DNA from: Pseudomonas migulae
Lineage (GTDB): Bacteria > Pseudomonadota > Gammaproteobacteria > Pseudomonadales > Pseudomonadaceae
Assembly (NCBI RefSeq): GCF_024169315.1
Contig: NZ_JALJWR010000001.1
Span: forward strand, 5,692,501 to 5,756,500
Direction: 5' to 3'
Length of the DNA: 64,000 bases
Positions 56,601-64,000 of this stretch are shown in pieces; position 1 is the stretch's first letter, and the number at the start of each line of letters is the position of its first letter. The notes beneath the pieces are model-generated. The model was not told the origin of the DNA, did not search any database, and worked only from the letters and a program-made list of their open reading frames with translations. A program made the position numbers and the translations under genes.

Positions 56601-57338
56601 ATGTCGTTCATCCACGCCAACCTGATTCACATTCTCGCCGCTGTCTGGTTTGTCATCTGCTGGGGCGGCTACACCCGTTATGCGACGTGGAAAGGCCGCG
56701 ACACCGCGTGCCTGGCCAGTGTGCTGCACTTGTATCGCGAAGACTGGATGCGCCGCATGCTGCTGCGCGACAACCGCATCGCCGACGCCAGTGTGGTCGG
56801 TAACCTGGAGCGCAACGCTTCTTTCTTCGCCTCGAGCACGCTGATTATCCTGGCCGGCATTCTCACCGTGCTGGGCGCATCGGAAAGAGCCGTGTCTTTG
56901 CTGGCGGATATCCCGATGGTGCAGCAGGCTTCCCAGGGGATGTCCGAGATCAAGTTGCTGTGCCTGGCGCTGGTGTTTGTGTATGCGTTCTTTACGTTCA
57001 GCTGGTGCATGCGTCAATACAACTTCGCGGCGATTCTGATCGGTTCGGCACCGATGGTCGGCGAGCGCCATGTCTCGGAGCAGGAGCGCAAAGCGTTTGC
57101 GGCCCGGGCGGCGCGTGTCATCTCGATGGCCGCCAACCAGTTCAACTTCGGCCTGCGTTCCTATTACTTCGGCATGACCATGCTCGCCTGGTTCGTCAGC
57201 CCCTGGTTGTTCATGTTGATGAGTGCCGGCGTGGTGCTGGTGCTCTATCGCCGGGAGTTTCATTCCGACGTTCTCGACGTGATGGTCTATACCCCTACAG
57301 AGGCGCCATTGCCTGAAGCGAACAAAGAGGCTGCTTGA
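56601..57338 (+). CDS. DUF599 membrane protein
   Basis: A 245-residue protein with about four helices. The pattern WGGYTRYATWKGRD near the N terminus and VSMAANQFNFGLRSYYFG-like (here ISMAANQFNFGLRSYYFG) in the C-terminal half are typical of the DUF599 family. Function unknown. Overlaps the MAPEG gene by one base, so the two are co-translated. Confidence 0.88.
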   Translation: MSFIHANLIHILAAVWFVICWGGYTRYATWKGRDTACLASVLHLYREDWMRRMLLRDNRIADASVVGNLERNASFFASSTLIILAGILTVLGASERAVSLLADIPMVQQASQGMSEIKLLCLALVFVYAFFTFSWCMRQYNFAAILIGSAPMVGERHVSEQERKAFAARAARVISMAANQFNFGLRSYYFGMTMLAWFVSPWLFMLMSAGVVLVLYRREFHSDVLDVMVYTPTEAPLPEANKEAA

Positions 57339-57739
57339 TGAGTATTCCGTTCTGGTGTGTGTTTATCAGCGCCTTGCTGATCTACGTGGCCCGCATGCCG
57401 GTGACCAAGGCCATGAAAGAGCAGGGCGGTTACAACAATCACCTCCCGCGCCAGCAGCAGGCCCAACTTACCGGCTTCGGTGCCCGTGCGGTGGCTGCGC
57501 ATCAGAACTGCTTCGAAGCGTTCATATTGTTTGCGGTGGGGGTGTTGATGGCGCACACCACGCAGACGGCGGGGTGGCTGATTGATTCGTTGGCAATCAT
57601 CTTCGTGATTACGCGCATCATTTACTTACTGTGCTATTGGGGCGATCTCGCCTGGCCACGAAGTCTGGTGTGGTTTGTCGGGCTAGTGTGTTCGCTGCTG
57701 TTGATGATTAGTCCGACTTTTAGAACTATTTTGCTCTAG
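57338..57739 (+). CDS. MAPEG-family membrane protein
   Basis: A 133-residue, four-helix protein of the MAPEG (membrane-associated eicosanoid/glutathione) family. GFGARAVAAHQNCFEAFILFAVGV is the recognisable glutathione-site-like helix (R and N/E residues). The bacterial role is not established. Start ATG 57338 overlaps the DUF599 stop (TGATG). Confidence 0.88.
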   Translation: MSIPFWCVFISALLIYVARMPVTKAMKEQGGYNNHLPRQQQAQLTGFGARAVAAHQNCFEAFILFAVGVLMAHTTQTAGWLIDSLAIIFVITRIIYLLCYWGDLAWPRSLVWFVGLVCSLLLMISPTFRTILL

Positions 57740-57760
57740 CAGGGCAAATGACACGCAAAA

Positions 57761-57790
57761 GAAAACCCGCACTTGGCGGGTTTTCTTTAT
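57761..57790. terminator. Bidirectional terminator between the MAPEG and lipoprotein genes
   Basis: GAAAACCCGC-ACTT-GGCGGGTTTTC, with A and T runs on either side serving both convergent genes. Confidence 0.88.
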
Positions 57791-57806
57791 CACGCTAAAA
57801 ACTGTT

Positions 57807-58040
57807 TTAGTTTTTAGGTGCTTCTTTTGCAGCGGCTTCGTTCGATTCAGCCTGAGCTTTGGCAGCTTCGGCGTTTTCTTTCGCTGCGTCGTTCACTTTA
57901 TCCTGAGCTTTGTTCATGTCTTGCTGAGCCTGCTCAGCATGTTGGTTGGCATCTTGAGCTTTGTCCTCGGATTTTTTATCGCAGGCTGCGAGACCGAGGG
58001 AAGCGGTCAACATCAAGGCAATAGCTAAAGTCTTACGCAT
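57807..58040 (-). CDS. Small alanine-rich lipoprotein
   Basis: A 77-residue lipoprotein: MRKTLAIALMLTASLGLAAC with lipobox LAAC (Cys20), then a strongly charged Ala/Gln/Glu/Lys helix (QHAEQAQQDMNKAQDKVND) likely to form a coiled coil. ATG 58040 has GGAG nine bases upstream. It resembles small structural envelope lipoproteins but lacks the typical Lpp C-terminal lysine. Function unknown. Confidence 0.82.
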   Translation of the reverse strand: MRKTLAIALMLTASLGLAACDKKSEDKAQDANQHAEQAQQDMNKAQDKVNDAAKENAEAAKAQAESNEAAAKEAPKN

Positions 58041-58198
58041 GGGGTGTTTCTCCTTATGGAAAATATCTACTGGCCTTTCGAGCACAGCCATCAGGGTTAA
58101 GTTCCTAAATTCGTTCAGATATATAAGATTATTCCCACGGGAACTTTTACCGAACACGCCTAGTGCGATGTCGGAATACTAAGAAGAGTTTTTATCAA

Positions 58199-58675
58199 AT
58201 GGCCGAAAACCCCGTTTTTGAGCGCGCGACGCGATTTCTATCGGCATTGCGACACTGTCAGGTACTCGGGCTGCGAGTTCACAGCGCCAGCAGTGAAGGG
58301 CTCACCGTGATTCTGCCGTACAGCCCGCAAATCATCGGCAACCCGCAAACCGGCGTGATCCACGGCGGTGCGCTGACGACCTTGATGGACACCGCGTGTG
58401 GCATGTCCACCCTTTGCGTGTTGCCCGAGTTCGAAGTCTGCCCGACCCTCGACCTGCGCATCGACTACATGCACGCGGCCGAACCGCACAAAGATGTGTA
58501 TGGCTTTGCCCAGTGCTATCGGGTCACCACGGACGTGATCTTCGCCCGTGGCTTTGCCTATCAGGACGACCCCGAACAGCCTATCGCCCATGTCGTGGGC
58601 ACGTTCATGCGCATGGGCAAGGGCATCAAAGGCACCAAAGGTTTTGGTGGCGCCATCGCCGGAGGAGCGAAATGA
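58199..58675 (+). CDS. PaaI-type hotdog thioesterase, first copy
   Basis: A 158-residue acyl-CoA thioesterase-like protein. The active-site block GVIHGGALTTLMDTACG has His55-Gly-Gly and the catalytic-type Asp64. Substrate unknown. The stop overlaps the start of a second thioesterase (ATGA). ATG 58199 is preferred over an upstream in-frame start. Confidence 0.9.
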   Translation: MAENPVFERATRFLSALRHCQVLGLRVHSASSEGLTVILPYSPQIIGNPQTGVIHGGALTTLMDTACGMSTLCVLPEFEVCPTLDLRIDYMHAAEPHKDVYGFAQCYRVTTDVIFARGFAYQDDPEQPIAHVVGTFMRMGKGIKGTKGFGGAIAGGAK

Positions 58676-59124
58676 CCGACAATTTCAAGGAGCAACTGCA
58701 ACAGGCCCATGAGCAGGGCGACTACGCCGCGTTGCTGGACTTGATTCCCTACGCCAAACTGATTGGTGTCGAATGTTCGCGGGTCGGGGATGAGCTGTTG
58801 TTTCGCCTGCCGGCGAACAAGGACAACATTGGTAACCCTTTACTGCCGGCGATTCATGGCGGCGTGATTGCCGGGTTCATGGAGCTGTCCGCCGCGCTGC
58901 ACCTGCTGATTCTCACTGGTTCGCCGGGCGTGCCGAAGATCATCGACTTTTCCCTCGACTACCTGCGCACCGGGCAGTTTCGCGACACCTGGGCCAGATG
59001 TCAGGTGTGTCGTCAGGGGCGGCGTGTCGCCAACGTGGCAGTGACCGCCTGGCAAAGCACCGAAGCCGAGCCTATTGCCACTGCCCGCGCCCACTTCAAA
59101 ATCGATGAGCCCTTGAAATCCTGA
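58672..59124 (+). CDS. PaaI-type hotdog thioesterase, second copy
   Basis: A 150-residue relative of the preceding protein with block PAIHGGVIAGFMELSA: His62-Gly-Gly is kept but the acidic residue is Glu71 instead of Asp. Perfect GGAGGAG ribosome site. The pair may form a heteromer or have different substrates. The end of the gene overlaps the htpG heat-shock promoter. Confidence 0.88.
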   Translation: MTDNFKEQLQQAHEQGDYAALLDLIPYAKLIGVECSRVGDELLFRLPANKDNIGNPLLPAIHGGVIAGFMELSAALHLLILTGSPGVPKIIDFSLDYLRTGQFRDTWARCQVCRQGRRVANVAVTAWQSTEAEPIATARAHFKIDEPLKS

Positions 59125-59139
59125 TCCGAGCCCCCAACT
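59112..59139 (+). promoter_or_regulatory. Sigma-32 (RpoH) type promoter of htpG
   Basis: CTTGAAA (59112-59118, within CCCTTGAAA), 13-base spacer, CCCCAACT (59132-59139). This fits the CTTGAA-N13-CCCCATNT heat-shock consensus. The -35 lies inside the last codons of the second thioesterase gene. Confidence 0.75.
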
Positions 59140-59205
59140 TTGATGACAACCCGCCGCCGACCCTCAAGGTCGCGGCCACTGCCATCTGATTGGAGTTTGA
59201 TGACC

Positions 59206-61110
59206 ATGAGTGTGGAAACTCAAAAGGAAACCCTGGGCTTCCAGACCGAGGTGAAGCAACTGCTGCACCTCATGATCCATTCGCTGTATTCCAACAAGGA
59301 AATCTTCCTTCGCGAATTGATCTCGAACGCCTCTGACGCTGTCGACAAATTACGTTTCGAAGCCCTGTCCAAGCCTGAGTTGCTGGAAGGTGGCGCCGAA
59401 CTGAAAATCCGTGTGAGCTTCGACAAGGACGCTAAAACCGTCACCCTCGAAGACAACGGTATCGGCATGAGCCGTGAAGATGCGATCACCCACCTGGGCA
59501 CCATCGCCAAATCCGGCACCGCTGATTTCATGAAGCACCTGTCTGGCGATCAGAAAAAAGATTCGCACCTGATCGGTCAGTTTGGCGTGGGTTTCTACTC
59601 CGCATTCATCGTCGCCGACAAAGTCGACGTGTTCAGCCGTCGTGCCGGTGCTGCCGCCAGCGAAGGCGTGCACTGGTCGTCCAAGGGCGAAGGCGATTTT
59701 GAAGTGGCCACCGTCGAGAAAGCCGAGCGCGGCACTCGCATCGTGCTGCACCTGAAGTCCGGTGAAGACGAGTTCGCCGATGGCTGGCGCCTGCGTAACA
59801 TCATCAAGAAGTACTCCGACCACATTGCTTTGCCGATCGAGTTGCCGAAAGAAGTGGCAGCCGCTGAAGGTGAAGAGAAGCCGGCCGTTGAGTGGGAAAC
59901 CGTCAACCGCGCCAGCGCCCTGTGGACCCGTCCTCGCACCGAGATCAAGGACGAGGAATACCAGGAGTTCTACAAACACATCGCTCACGATTTCGAAAAT
60001 CCGCTGAGCTGGAGCCACAACAAGGTCGAAGGCAAGCTCGAATACAGCTCGCTGCTCTACGTGCCGACCCGTGCTCCGTTCGACCTGTACCAGCGTGAAG
60101 CGCCGAAAGGCCTGAAGCTGTACGTGCAGCGCGTGTTCGTGATGGACCAGGCCGAGTCGTTCCTGCCGTTGTACCTGCGTTTCATCAAAGGCGTGGTCGA
60201 TTCCAACGACCTGTCGCTGAACGTATCGCGGGAAATCCTGCAGAAAGACCCGATCATCGATTCCATGAAGTCGGCGCTGACCAAGCGCGTTCTGGACATG
60301 CTGGAAAAACTGGCGAAGAACGAGCCTGAGCAATACAAAGGCTTCTGGAAGAACTTCGGTCAGGTCATGAAAGAAGGCCCGGCAGAAGACTTCGCCAACA
60401 AAGAGAAAATCGCTGGCCTGCTGCGTTTCGCCTCCACTCAGGGCGAAGAAGGCGAGCAAGTCGTGGGTCTGGCCGAGTACCTGGCACGCGCCAAGGAAGG
60501 TCAGGACAAGATTTACTACCTGACCGGCGAAACCTACGCGCAAGTCAAAAACAGCCCGCACCTGGAAGTCTTCCGCAAGAAAGGCATCGAGGTGCTGCTG
60601 TTGACCGATCGCATCGACGAGTGGCTGATGAGCTACCTCAGCGACTTCGACGGCAAGAGCTTCGTCGACGTGGCACGCGGTGACCTGGACCTCGGCAACC
60701 TGGACTCGGAAGAGGACAAGAAAGCCGCGGAAGAAGTCGCCAAGTCCAAGGAAGGTCTGGTCGAGCGTCTGAAAACTGCACTGGGTGATTCGGTTGCTGA
60801 AGTGCGGGTTTCCCACCGCCTGACCGACTCCCCGGCGATTCTGGCCATCGGCGAGCAGGACCTGGGCATGCAGATGCGTCAGATCCTCGAAGCCAGTGGT
60901 CAGAAGGTGCCGGATTCGAAGCCGATCTTCGAATTCAACCCGGCTCACCCGCTGATCGAGAAACTCGACAACGAGCAGAGCGACGAGCGTTTCGGCGACC
61001 TGTCGCACATCCTCTTCGATCAGGCGGCCCTGGCGGCCGGCGACAGCTTGAAGGACCCGGCCGCGTATGTGCGCCGCCTCAACAAGCTGCTGGTTGAACT
61101 GTCGGTTTAA
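59206..61110 (+). CDS. htpG: HtpG, Hsp90-family chaperone
   Basis: A 634-residue ATP-dependent chaperone. The GHKL ATPase motifs [37 protein letters not shown] (as [10 protein letters not shown] and LGTIAKSGT) and [13 protein letters not shown] are intact, followed by the middle and dimerisation domains. [18 protein letters not shown] is the remembered Pseudomonas N terminus, so ATG 59206 is chosen over ATG 59200. Confidence 0.97.
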   Translation: MSVETQKETLGFQTEVKQLLHLMIHSLYSNKEIFLRELISNASDAVDKLRFEALSKPELLEGGAELKIRVSFDKDAKTVTLEDNGIGMSREDAITHLGTIAKSGTADFMKHLSGDQKKDSHLIGQFGVGFYSAFIVADKVDVFSRRAGAAASEGVHWSSKGEGDFEVATVEKAERGTRIVLHLKSGEDEFADGWRLRNIIKKYSDHIALPIELPKEVAAAEGEEKPAVEWETVNRASALWTRPRTEIKDEEYQEFYKHIAHDFENPLSWSHNKVEGKLEYSSLLYVPTRAPFDLYQREAPKGLKLYVQRVFVMDQAESFLPLYLRFIKGVVDSNDLSLNVSREILQKDPIIDSMKSALTKRVLDMLEKLAKNEPEQYKGFWKNFGQVMKEGPAEDFANKEKIAGLLRFASTQGEEGEQVVGLAEYLARAKEGQDKIYYLTGETYAQVKNSPHLEVFRKKGIEVLLLTDRIDEWLMSYLSDFDGKSFVDVARGDLDLGNLDSEEDKKAAEEVAKSKEGLVERLKTALGDSVAEVRVSHRLTDSPAILAIGEQDLGMQMRQILEASGQKVPDSKPIFEFNPAHPLIEKLDNEQSDERFGDLSHILFDQAALAAGDSLKDPAAYVRRLNKLLVELSV

Positions 61111-61121
61111 CGATGTTGTAT

Positions 61122-61149
61122 AAAAAACCCCGCTTCGGCGGGTTTTTTT
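61122..61149 (+). terminator. Terminator after htpG
   Basis: AAAAAACCCCGC-TTCG-GCGGGTTTTTT: GC stem with UUCG loop and long T run. It also lies 64 bases beyond the pirin gene on the other strand. Confidence 0.92.
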
Positions 61150-61212
61150 GTGGGTTTTATTACTTGGCTACTCTCGGTGTTCGCGATGGCGGTGTAACGA
61201 CTACCGAAGAGC

Positions 61213-62073
61213 CTAAGGCAGTTCGATCCGCTCAACTTCCCCTGGCACCGTCGGCCAATCCCCGGCCGCCCAGCGCCGGCGTGCGTCATCGATAGCCGCC
61301 GGATCGCTCGCCACAAAATTCCAGTTGATCCTGCGCGGCCCATCCAGCGGCGCGCCACCAAACAGTACGGCATGACAGTCGCTCTCGGCGAACAACGTCA
61401 TCTCTTCCCCCGCAGGCAGCACCACTAGCGCATGCGGTTCTATCAGTTCGCCATCGAGCTGTACCTCGCCGCTCAACACATACAGCGCCCGTTCTTCATG
61501 TTCGGTGGGAATCAGCAGCGTGGTCGCTGTCTGCAGGTTAAGTTCGGCGTACAGCGTAGGAGAAAGCACTGGCACCGGCGATTCCAGGCAAAAGCCTGAC
61601 CCGGCGATCATCCGGATCTTGACCCCAAGATTGTCGCTGACCGGCAGGGTGGCCGCCGGATGGTGGCTGTAGTGCCCCGGACCCTGTTCATGTTCCTTCG
61701 GCGATGCCAGCCAGATCTGCAAGCCGTGCATCGTGAATCCGCTGTCCTTCAATGCCTCGGGCGTGCGCTCGACGTGGGCTATCGCGCTGCCGGCGGTCAT
61801 CCAGCTGACGTCACCGGCCTCTACCACCTGATCGGAACCGAGGCTGTCCTTGTGCTGGATTTTTCCTTCGAACAAGTAGGTGAGGGTCGACAGACCGATG
61901 TGCGGATGCTGACGGATGTTCATGCCTTTTCCCGCCGGATAACGGGTTTCGAGCATGTGGTCGAAAAATACAAAAGGCCCGACGCTGCGGCATTTGGCCG
62001 ACGGCAGCGGACGAAGAATCGGTTGGCCTTCGACATCTTCGGCGCGGGGGCGGATCACGAGGGGAGAGTTCAT
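61213..62073 (-). CDS. Pirin-family bicupin protein
   Basis: A 286-residue protein. The N-terminal cupin has the metal-binding His56-x-His58 in IRQHPHIGLSTLTYLFEG and later a His in IAHVERTP with a conserved Glu. The C-terminal cupin is more degenerate. Bacterial pirins are iron proteins, some with quercetinase activity; the substrate here is unknown. ATG 62073 (MNSPLVIRP) is preferred over a start ten codons upstream. Confidence 0.9.
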   Translation of the reverse strand: MNSPLVIRPRAEDVEGQPILRPLPSAKCRSVGPFVFFDHMLETRYPAGKGMNIRQHPHIGLSTLTYLFEGKIQHKDSLGSDQVVEAGDVSWMTAGSAIAHVERTPEALKDSGFTMHGLQIWLASPKEHEQGPGHYSHHPAATLPVSDNLGVKIRMIAGSGFCLESPVPVLSPTLYAELNLQTATTLLIPTEHEERALYVLSGEVQLDGELIEPHALVVLPAGEEMTLFAESDCHAVLFGGAPLDGPRRINWNFVASDPAAIDDARRRWAAGDWPTVPGEVERIELP

Positions 62074-62134
62074 GGTGCATTCCAGGCTGAGCGGGTGACG
62101 CATGGAGCATAACCCGCTTGCCCGGCCCTTGCCG

Positions 62135-62551
62135 CTATTGGCTGAACGCGCCTTCGGACAGATGGGTTTCGATGCTGACTTCAGTGGTGGTCATCAGCTT
62201 GTGCACAGGGCAGCGGTCGGCCACGCGGTGCAGTTCGTCACGCTGGGCGTCAGTGAGCACACCCTTGAGCGTCAGTTTGACATGAAGGACATATTTGCCT
62301 TTCTGCTCTTCACTGTTGTCGCGTTTGACCTCCACGCCGACCCCCGTCAGCGGAATGTCTTTTTTCTTCGCATACATCTTCAGGGTCAGCGCCTTGCACG
62401 CGCCGAGCGCTGCATCGAAGTAATCATGTGGCTCGGGTGCCGAGCCTTCACCACCGGCGGAAGTCGGCACATCGGCAAAGAGCTCGTGGTCATCGATTTG
62501 AACGCTGTGACGAAAACCTTCGGCGGAAACGGTATTGACGGTGACAGTCAT
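62135..62551 (-). CDS. OsmC-family protein
   Basis: A 138-residue OsmC/Ohr-fold protein with redox cysteines Cys52 (AALGACKALTLKMYAKKK) and Cys114 (DRCPVHKLM). The spacing is that of the YhfA/OsmC-like group, thiol peroxidases for organic hydroperoxides. ATG 62551 has a GAGG site; the ORF extends 27 unlikely codons further. Confidence 0.9.
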   Translation of the reverse strand: MTVTVNTVSAEGFRHSVQIDDHELFADVPTSAGGEGSAPEPHDYFDAALGACKALTLKMYAKKKDIPLTGVGVEVKRDNSEEQKGKYVLHVKLTLKGVLTDAQRDELHRVADRCPVHKLMTTTEVSIETHLSEGAFSQ

Positions 62552-62699
62552 GGGAAACCTCGGCAGTAGGGAAGTCATTCGAGCAAAAAAGACCTTGAAG
62601 TTATAGAGCATTCCTTCTGTGTTGCGTTCCACTTTCTTGTCGGGTGAACCCTGGCAAGTGCATCGGGGTCTACGCTGTTCATGATCCCGGAGATTGCCC

Positions 62700-63704
62700 G
62701 TGCCTCTGAACCGCTTGAGCCTCGCCTGGTTGCTGGCGCTGTACAGCGCTTACGCCGATGCTCGCGAATATTCCTACAGCGATGCGCACCTGCATTACGT
62801 GGATTTCTTCCAGGAAAGTGCGGGCATGCCGAAACTGCTTAAGGCCATGACCGATAATCACATCGACCATGTGATGATTTCCGGCATACCGGTAGCCAAG
62901 AAATGGCACGAAGACGAACCCAAGCGCCCGCGCTATTACGCAGGTGATGACGCCGATGCCTATTGGTACAGCGCGACAGACACCATTGTCGCTGCGGCGG
63001 TAAACAAACTGACACCCGAACAGCGTCAGCACTTTCATCCGTTTCTGTCAGGTTTCAACCCCAACGACAAAAACTCCGCCGCTCACATCCAGCGGATGCT
63101 CGACCTCAATCCGGGCCTTTGGCAGGGCATCGGCGAGGTCTTCACCCGCCATGACGATCTGACTGCGCTGACCTCCGGTGATACACCGCGGGCCAACAAC
63201 GAAGCGATGACGCGGATCTATCACCTCGCCGCCGAAAACGACCTACCGGTGATGCTGCATTCGAATATCACTTCCAAGCGTGAGAAAAATCCGCTGTTTC
63301 TGTCGGAAATCGAAGAGCCGCTACGCAATCACCCGCATACACGCTTCATCTGGGCGCATGCCGGCAGCAGTGCGGAGATTCATCGGCACCAGACCCAGCT
63401 TGATTTTCTGTTGCCGACCCTCACGCGAATGTTGGAGGCTTATCCCAATCTGTTCATCGACTTGTCCTGGAGCATGCTCACGCCCTATCTACTGGATGAG
63501 CAGGGCAAGCCTCGCCAGGAGTGGTTGAAACTGGTGGAGCGCTTCCCGGAGCGCTTCATGATCGGCTCGGACGTGGTAGGGCGGTTCAACAAGCTTGGTA
63601 AGGAGATTCGCAGCTTCGATCCGTTTCTCGATGCGTTGCCGGAAGACGTTGCCAGAAAAGTCGCAAGGGATAACTTCCTTTCAATCCTGCCGAAACCCCT
63701 ATAG
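62700..63704 (+). CDS. Exported amidohydrolase-family (amidohydrolase 2) enzyme
   Basis: A 334-residue enzyme with a short signal peptide (to about YADA) and a TIM-barrel metal site: HxH in SDAHLHYVDFF (His30, His32), MLHSNI (third His), WAHAGSS and a C-terminal IGSDVVGRFN aspartate. The start is probably GTG 62700, seven bases after GGAG; a TTG at 62694 is too close to it. Substrate not known. Confidence 0.85.
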   Translation: MPLNRLSLAWLLALYSAYADAREYSYSDAHLHYVDFFQESAGMPKLLKAMTDNHIDHVMISGIPVAKKWHEDEPKRPRYYAGDDADAYWYSATDTIVAAAVNKLTPEQRQHFHPFLSGFNPNDKNSAAHIQRMLDLNPGLWQGIGEVFTRHDDLTALTSGDTPRANNEAMTRIYHLAAENDLPVMLHSNITSKREKNPLFLSEIEEPLRNHPHTRFIWAHAGSSAEIHRHQTQLDFLLPTLTRMLEAYPNLFIDLSWSMLTPYLLDEQGKPRQEWLKLVERFPERFMIGSDVVGRFNKLGKEIRSFDPFLDALPEDVARKVARDNFLSILPKPL

Positions 63705-63730
63705 GAGCCAGCAAGCCGGCTCTTACAGTT
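63704..63730 (+). repeat. Degenerate single REP remnant
   Basis: TAGGAGCCAGCAAGCCGGCTC followed by TTACAG resembles half of a REP hairpin; no partner is visible. Confidence 0.4.
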
Positions 63731-63771
63731 CAGTGTCATGATTGAATAGTGGATTCGCCGCAGATGGGAGG

Positions 63772-63800
63772 CAAAAAAAAGCCCCGCGTCAGCGAGGCTT
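63772..63800 (-). terminator. Terminator of the DUF3108-like gene
   Basis: On the minus strand GCCTCGC-TGAC-GCGGGGC (one mismatch) is followed by eight T residues. Confidence 0.8.
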
Positions 63801-63816
63801 CTTGGGTCGATCCGGA

Positions 63817-64000
63817 TCAGCTGCCTTTGACAGCCTTACCGTTGACCTTGCCGTCCAGGAGCATGATGTTGTACTCCTTGCCGTCGGTTTCGACCTGTTG
63901 CAGGCGGACCAGCAGGTAATCCCAGTCCTTGGCGAACCACAGCACGGTGATGCGCTTGCTTTGTGTCGGGTCACGCACGCGCTCGACCTTGATCGCGTCG
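63817..64000 (-). CDS. C-terminal part of a DUF3108-like protein (partial)
   Basis: The minus strand ends with an open frame that runs off the window edge: ...DAIKVERVRDPTQSKR, ITVLWFAKDWDYLLVRLQQV, ETDGKEYNIMLLDGKVNGKA, VKGS-stop. The WFAKDWDYLLVRLQQVE segment recalls the C terminus of Pseudomonas DUF3108 exported proteins. The N-terminal part is outside the window, so the identification is tentative. Confidence 0.65.
   Translation of the reverse strand, partial: DAIKVERVRDPTQSKRITVLWFAKDWDYLLVRLQQVETDGKEYNIMLLDGKVNGKAVKGS

Noticed and set aside
63789..63974. 61-codon minus-strand frame at the right edge
   Set aside because: A different minus-strand frame here gives a coherent protein end (WFAKDWDYLLVRLQQV) and is preferred.

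Overview
The window reads as chromosome of a Pseudomonas of the fluorescens group. The evidence is its high-GC codon usage, near-identical matches from memory to Pseudomonas SdhB, HtpG and SucA, the ccm / gcl-hyi-glxR-ttuD-pyk / sdh-suc / htpG order, and the many short inverted REP pairs typical of that group. No rRNA, tRNA, CRISPR array, prophage or plasmid replication gene was seen.

Layout. 1-4830: the end of a cytochrome c maturation operon (ccmC tail, ccmD, E, F, G, H, I), then a small proline-rich lipoprotein. 5251-6155: non-coding, filled by a 586-bp element with ~96-bp terminal inverted repeats, then a candidate Pho box. 6156-16714: a complete phosphonate uptake and C-P lyase cluster, phnCDE-F-GHIJKLMNP without phnO. 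16750-17789: a PIN-toxin/HTH-antitoxin pair. 17943-23051: MFS exporter, periplasmic protein of unknown function, sulfate-binding protein, K+ channel, urea transporter. 23199-29807 (minus strand): the glyoxylate-to-pyruvate operon gcl-hyi-glxR-ttuD-pyk, with a GlcG/HbpS-like gene divergent from it. 30539-31297: a REP-associated tyrosine transposase (RAYT) between two 91-bp REPINs. 31315-40863: RutR-like regulator, DUF808 membrane protein, mlaA with an alpha/beta hydrolase, GH17 membrane protein, glycine-betaine-type binding protein, and the DUF485-actP acetate uptake pair. 41002-41431: a second, 430-bp terminal-inverted-repeat element related to the first. 41523-54553: the TCA block, gltA divergent from sdhCDAB-sucAB-lpdG-sucCD. 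55009-64000: brnQ, DUF599 and MAPEG membrane proteins, small lipoprotein, two overlapping hotdog thioesterases, htpG with a heat-shock-type promoter, pirin, OsmC, an exported amidohydrolase and the C-terminal part of a DUF3108-like gene.

How it works together. The phn genes import phosphonates and release phosphate from them. The gcl operon turns two glyoxylates into glycerate and on to pyruvate. ActP brings in acetate, and GltA plus the sdh/suc genes oxidise acetyl units. The most unusual signals are: (a) two related non-autonomous elements with long imperfect terminal inverted repeats; (b) a RAYT bracketed by two equal-length REPINs, in a window holding 13 REP pairs; (c) a perfect operator-like palindrome inside the first codons of phnF, just after a terminator-like hairpin; (d) a toxin-antitoxin module with an iterated AATCGAA motif upstream; (e) two mutually exclusive stem-loops before sucC; (f) two identical TTGTATACAA palindromes between gcl and the GlcG-like gene. 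All functional assignments come from reading the sequence and remembered family knowledge; no database search was run.
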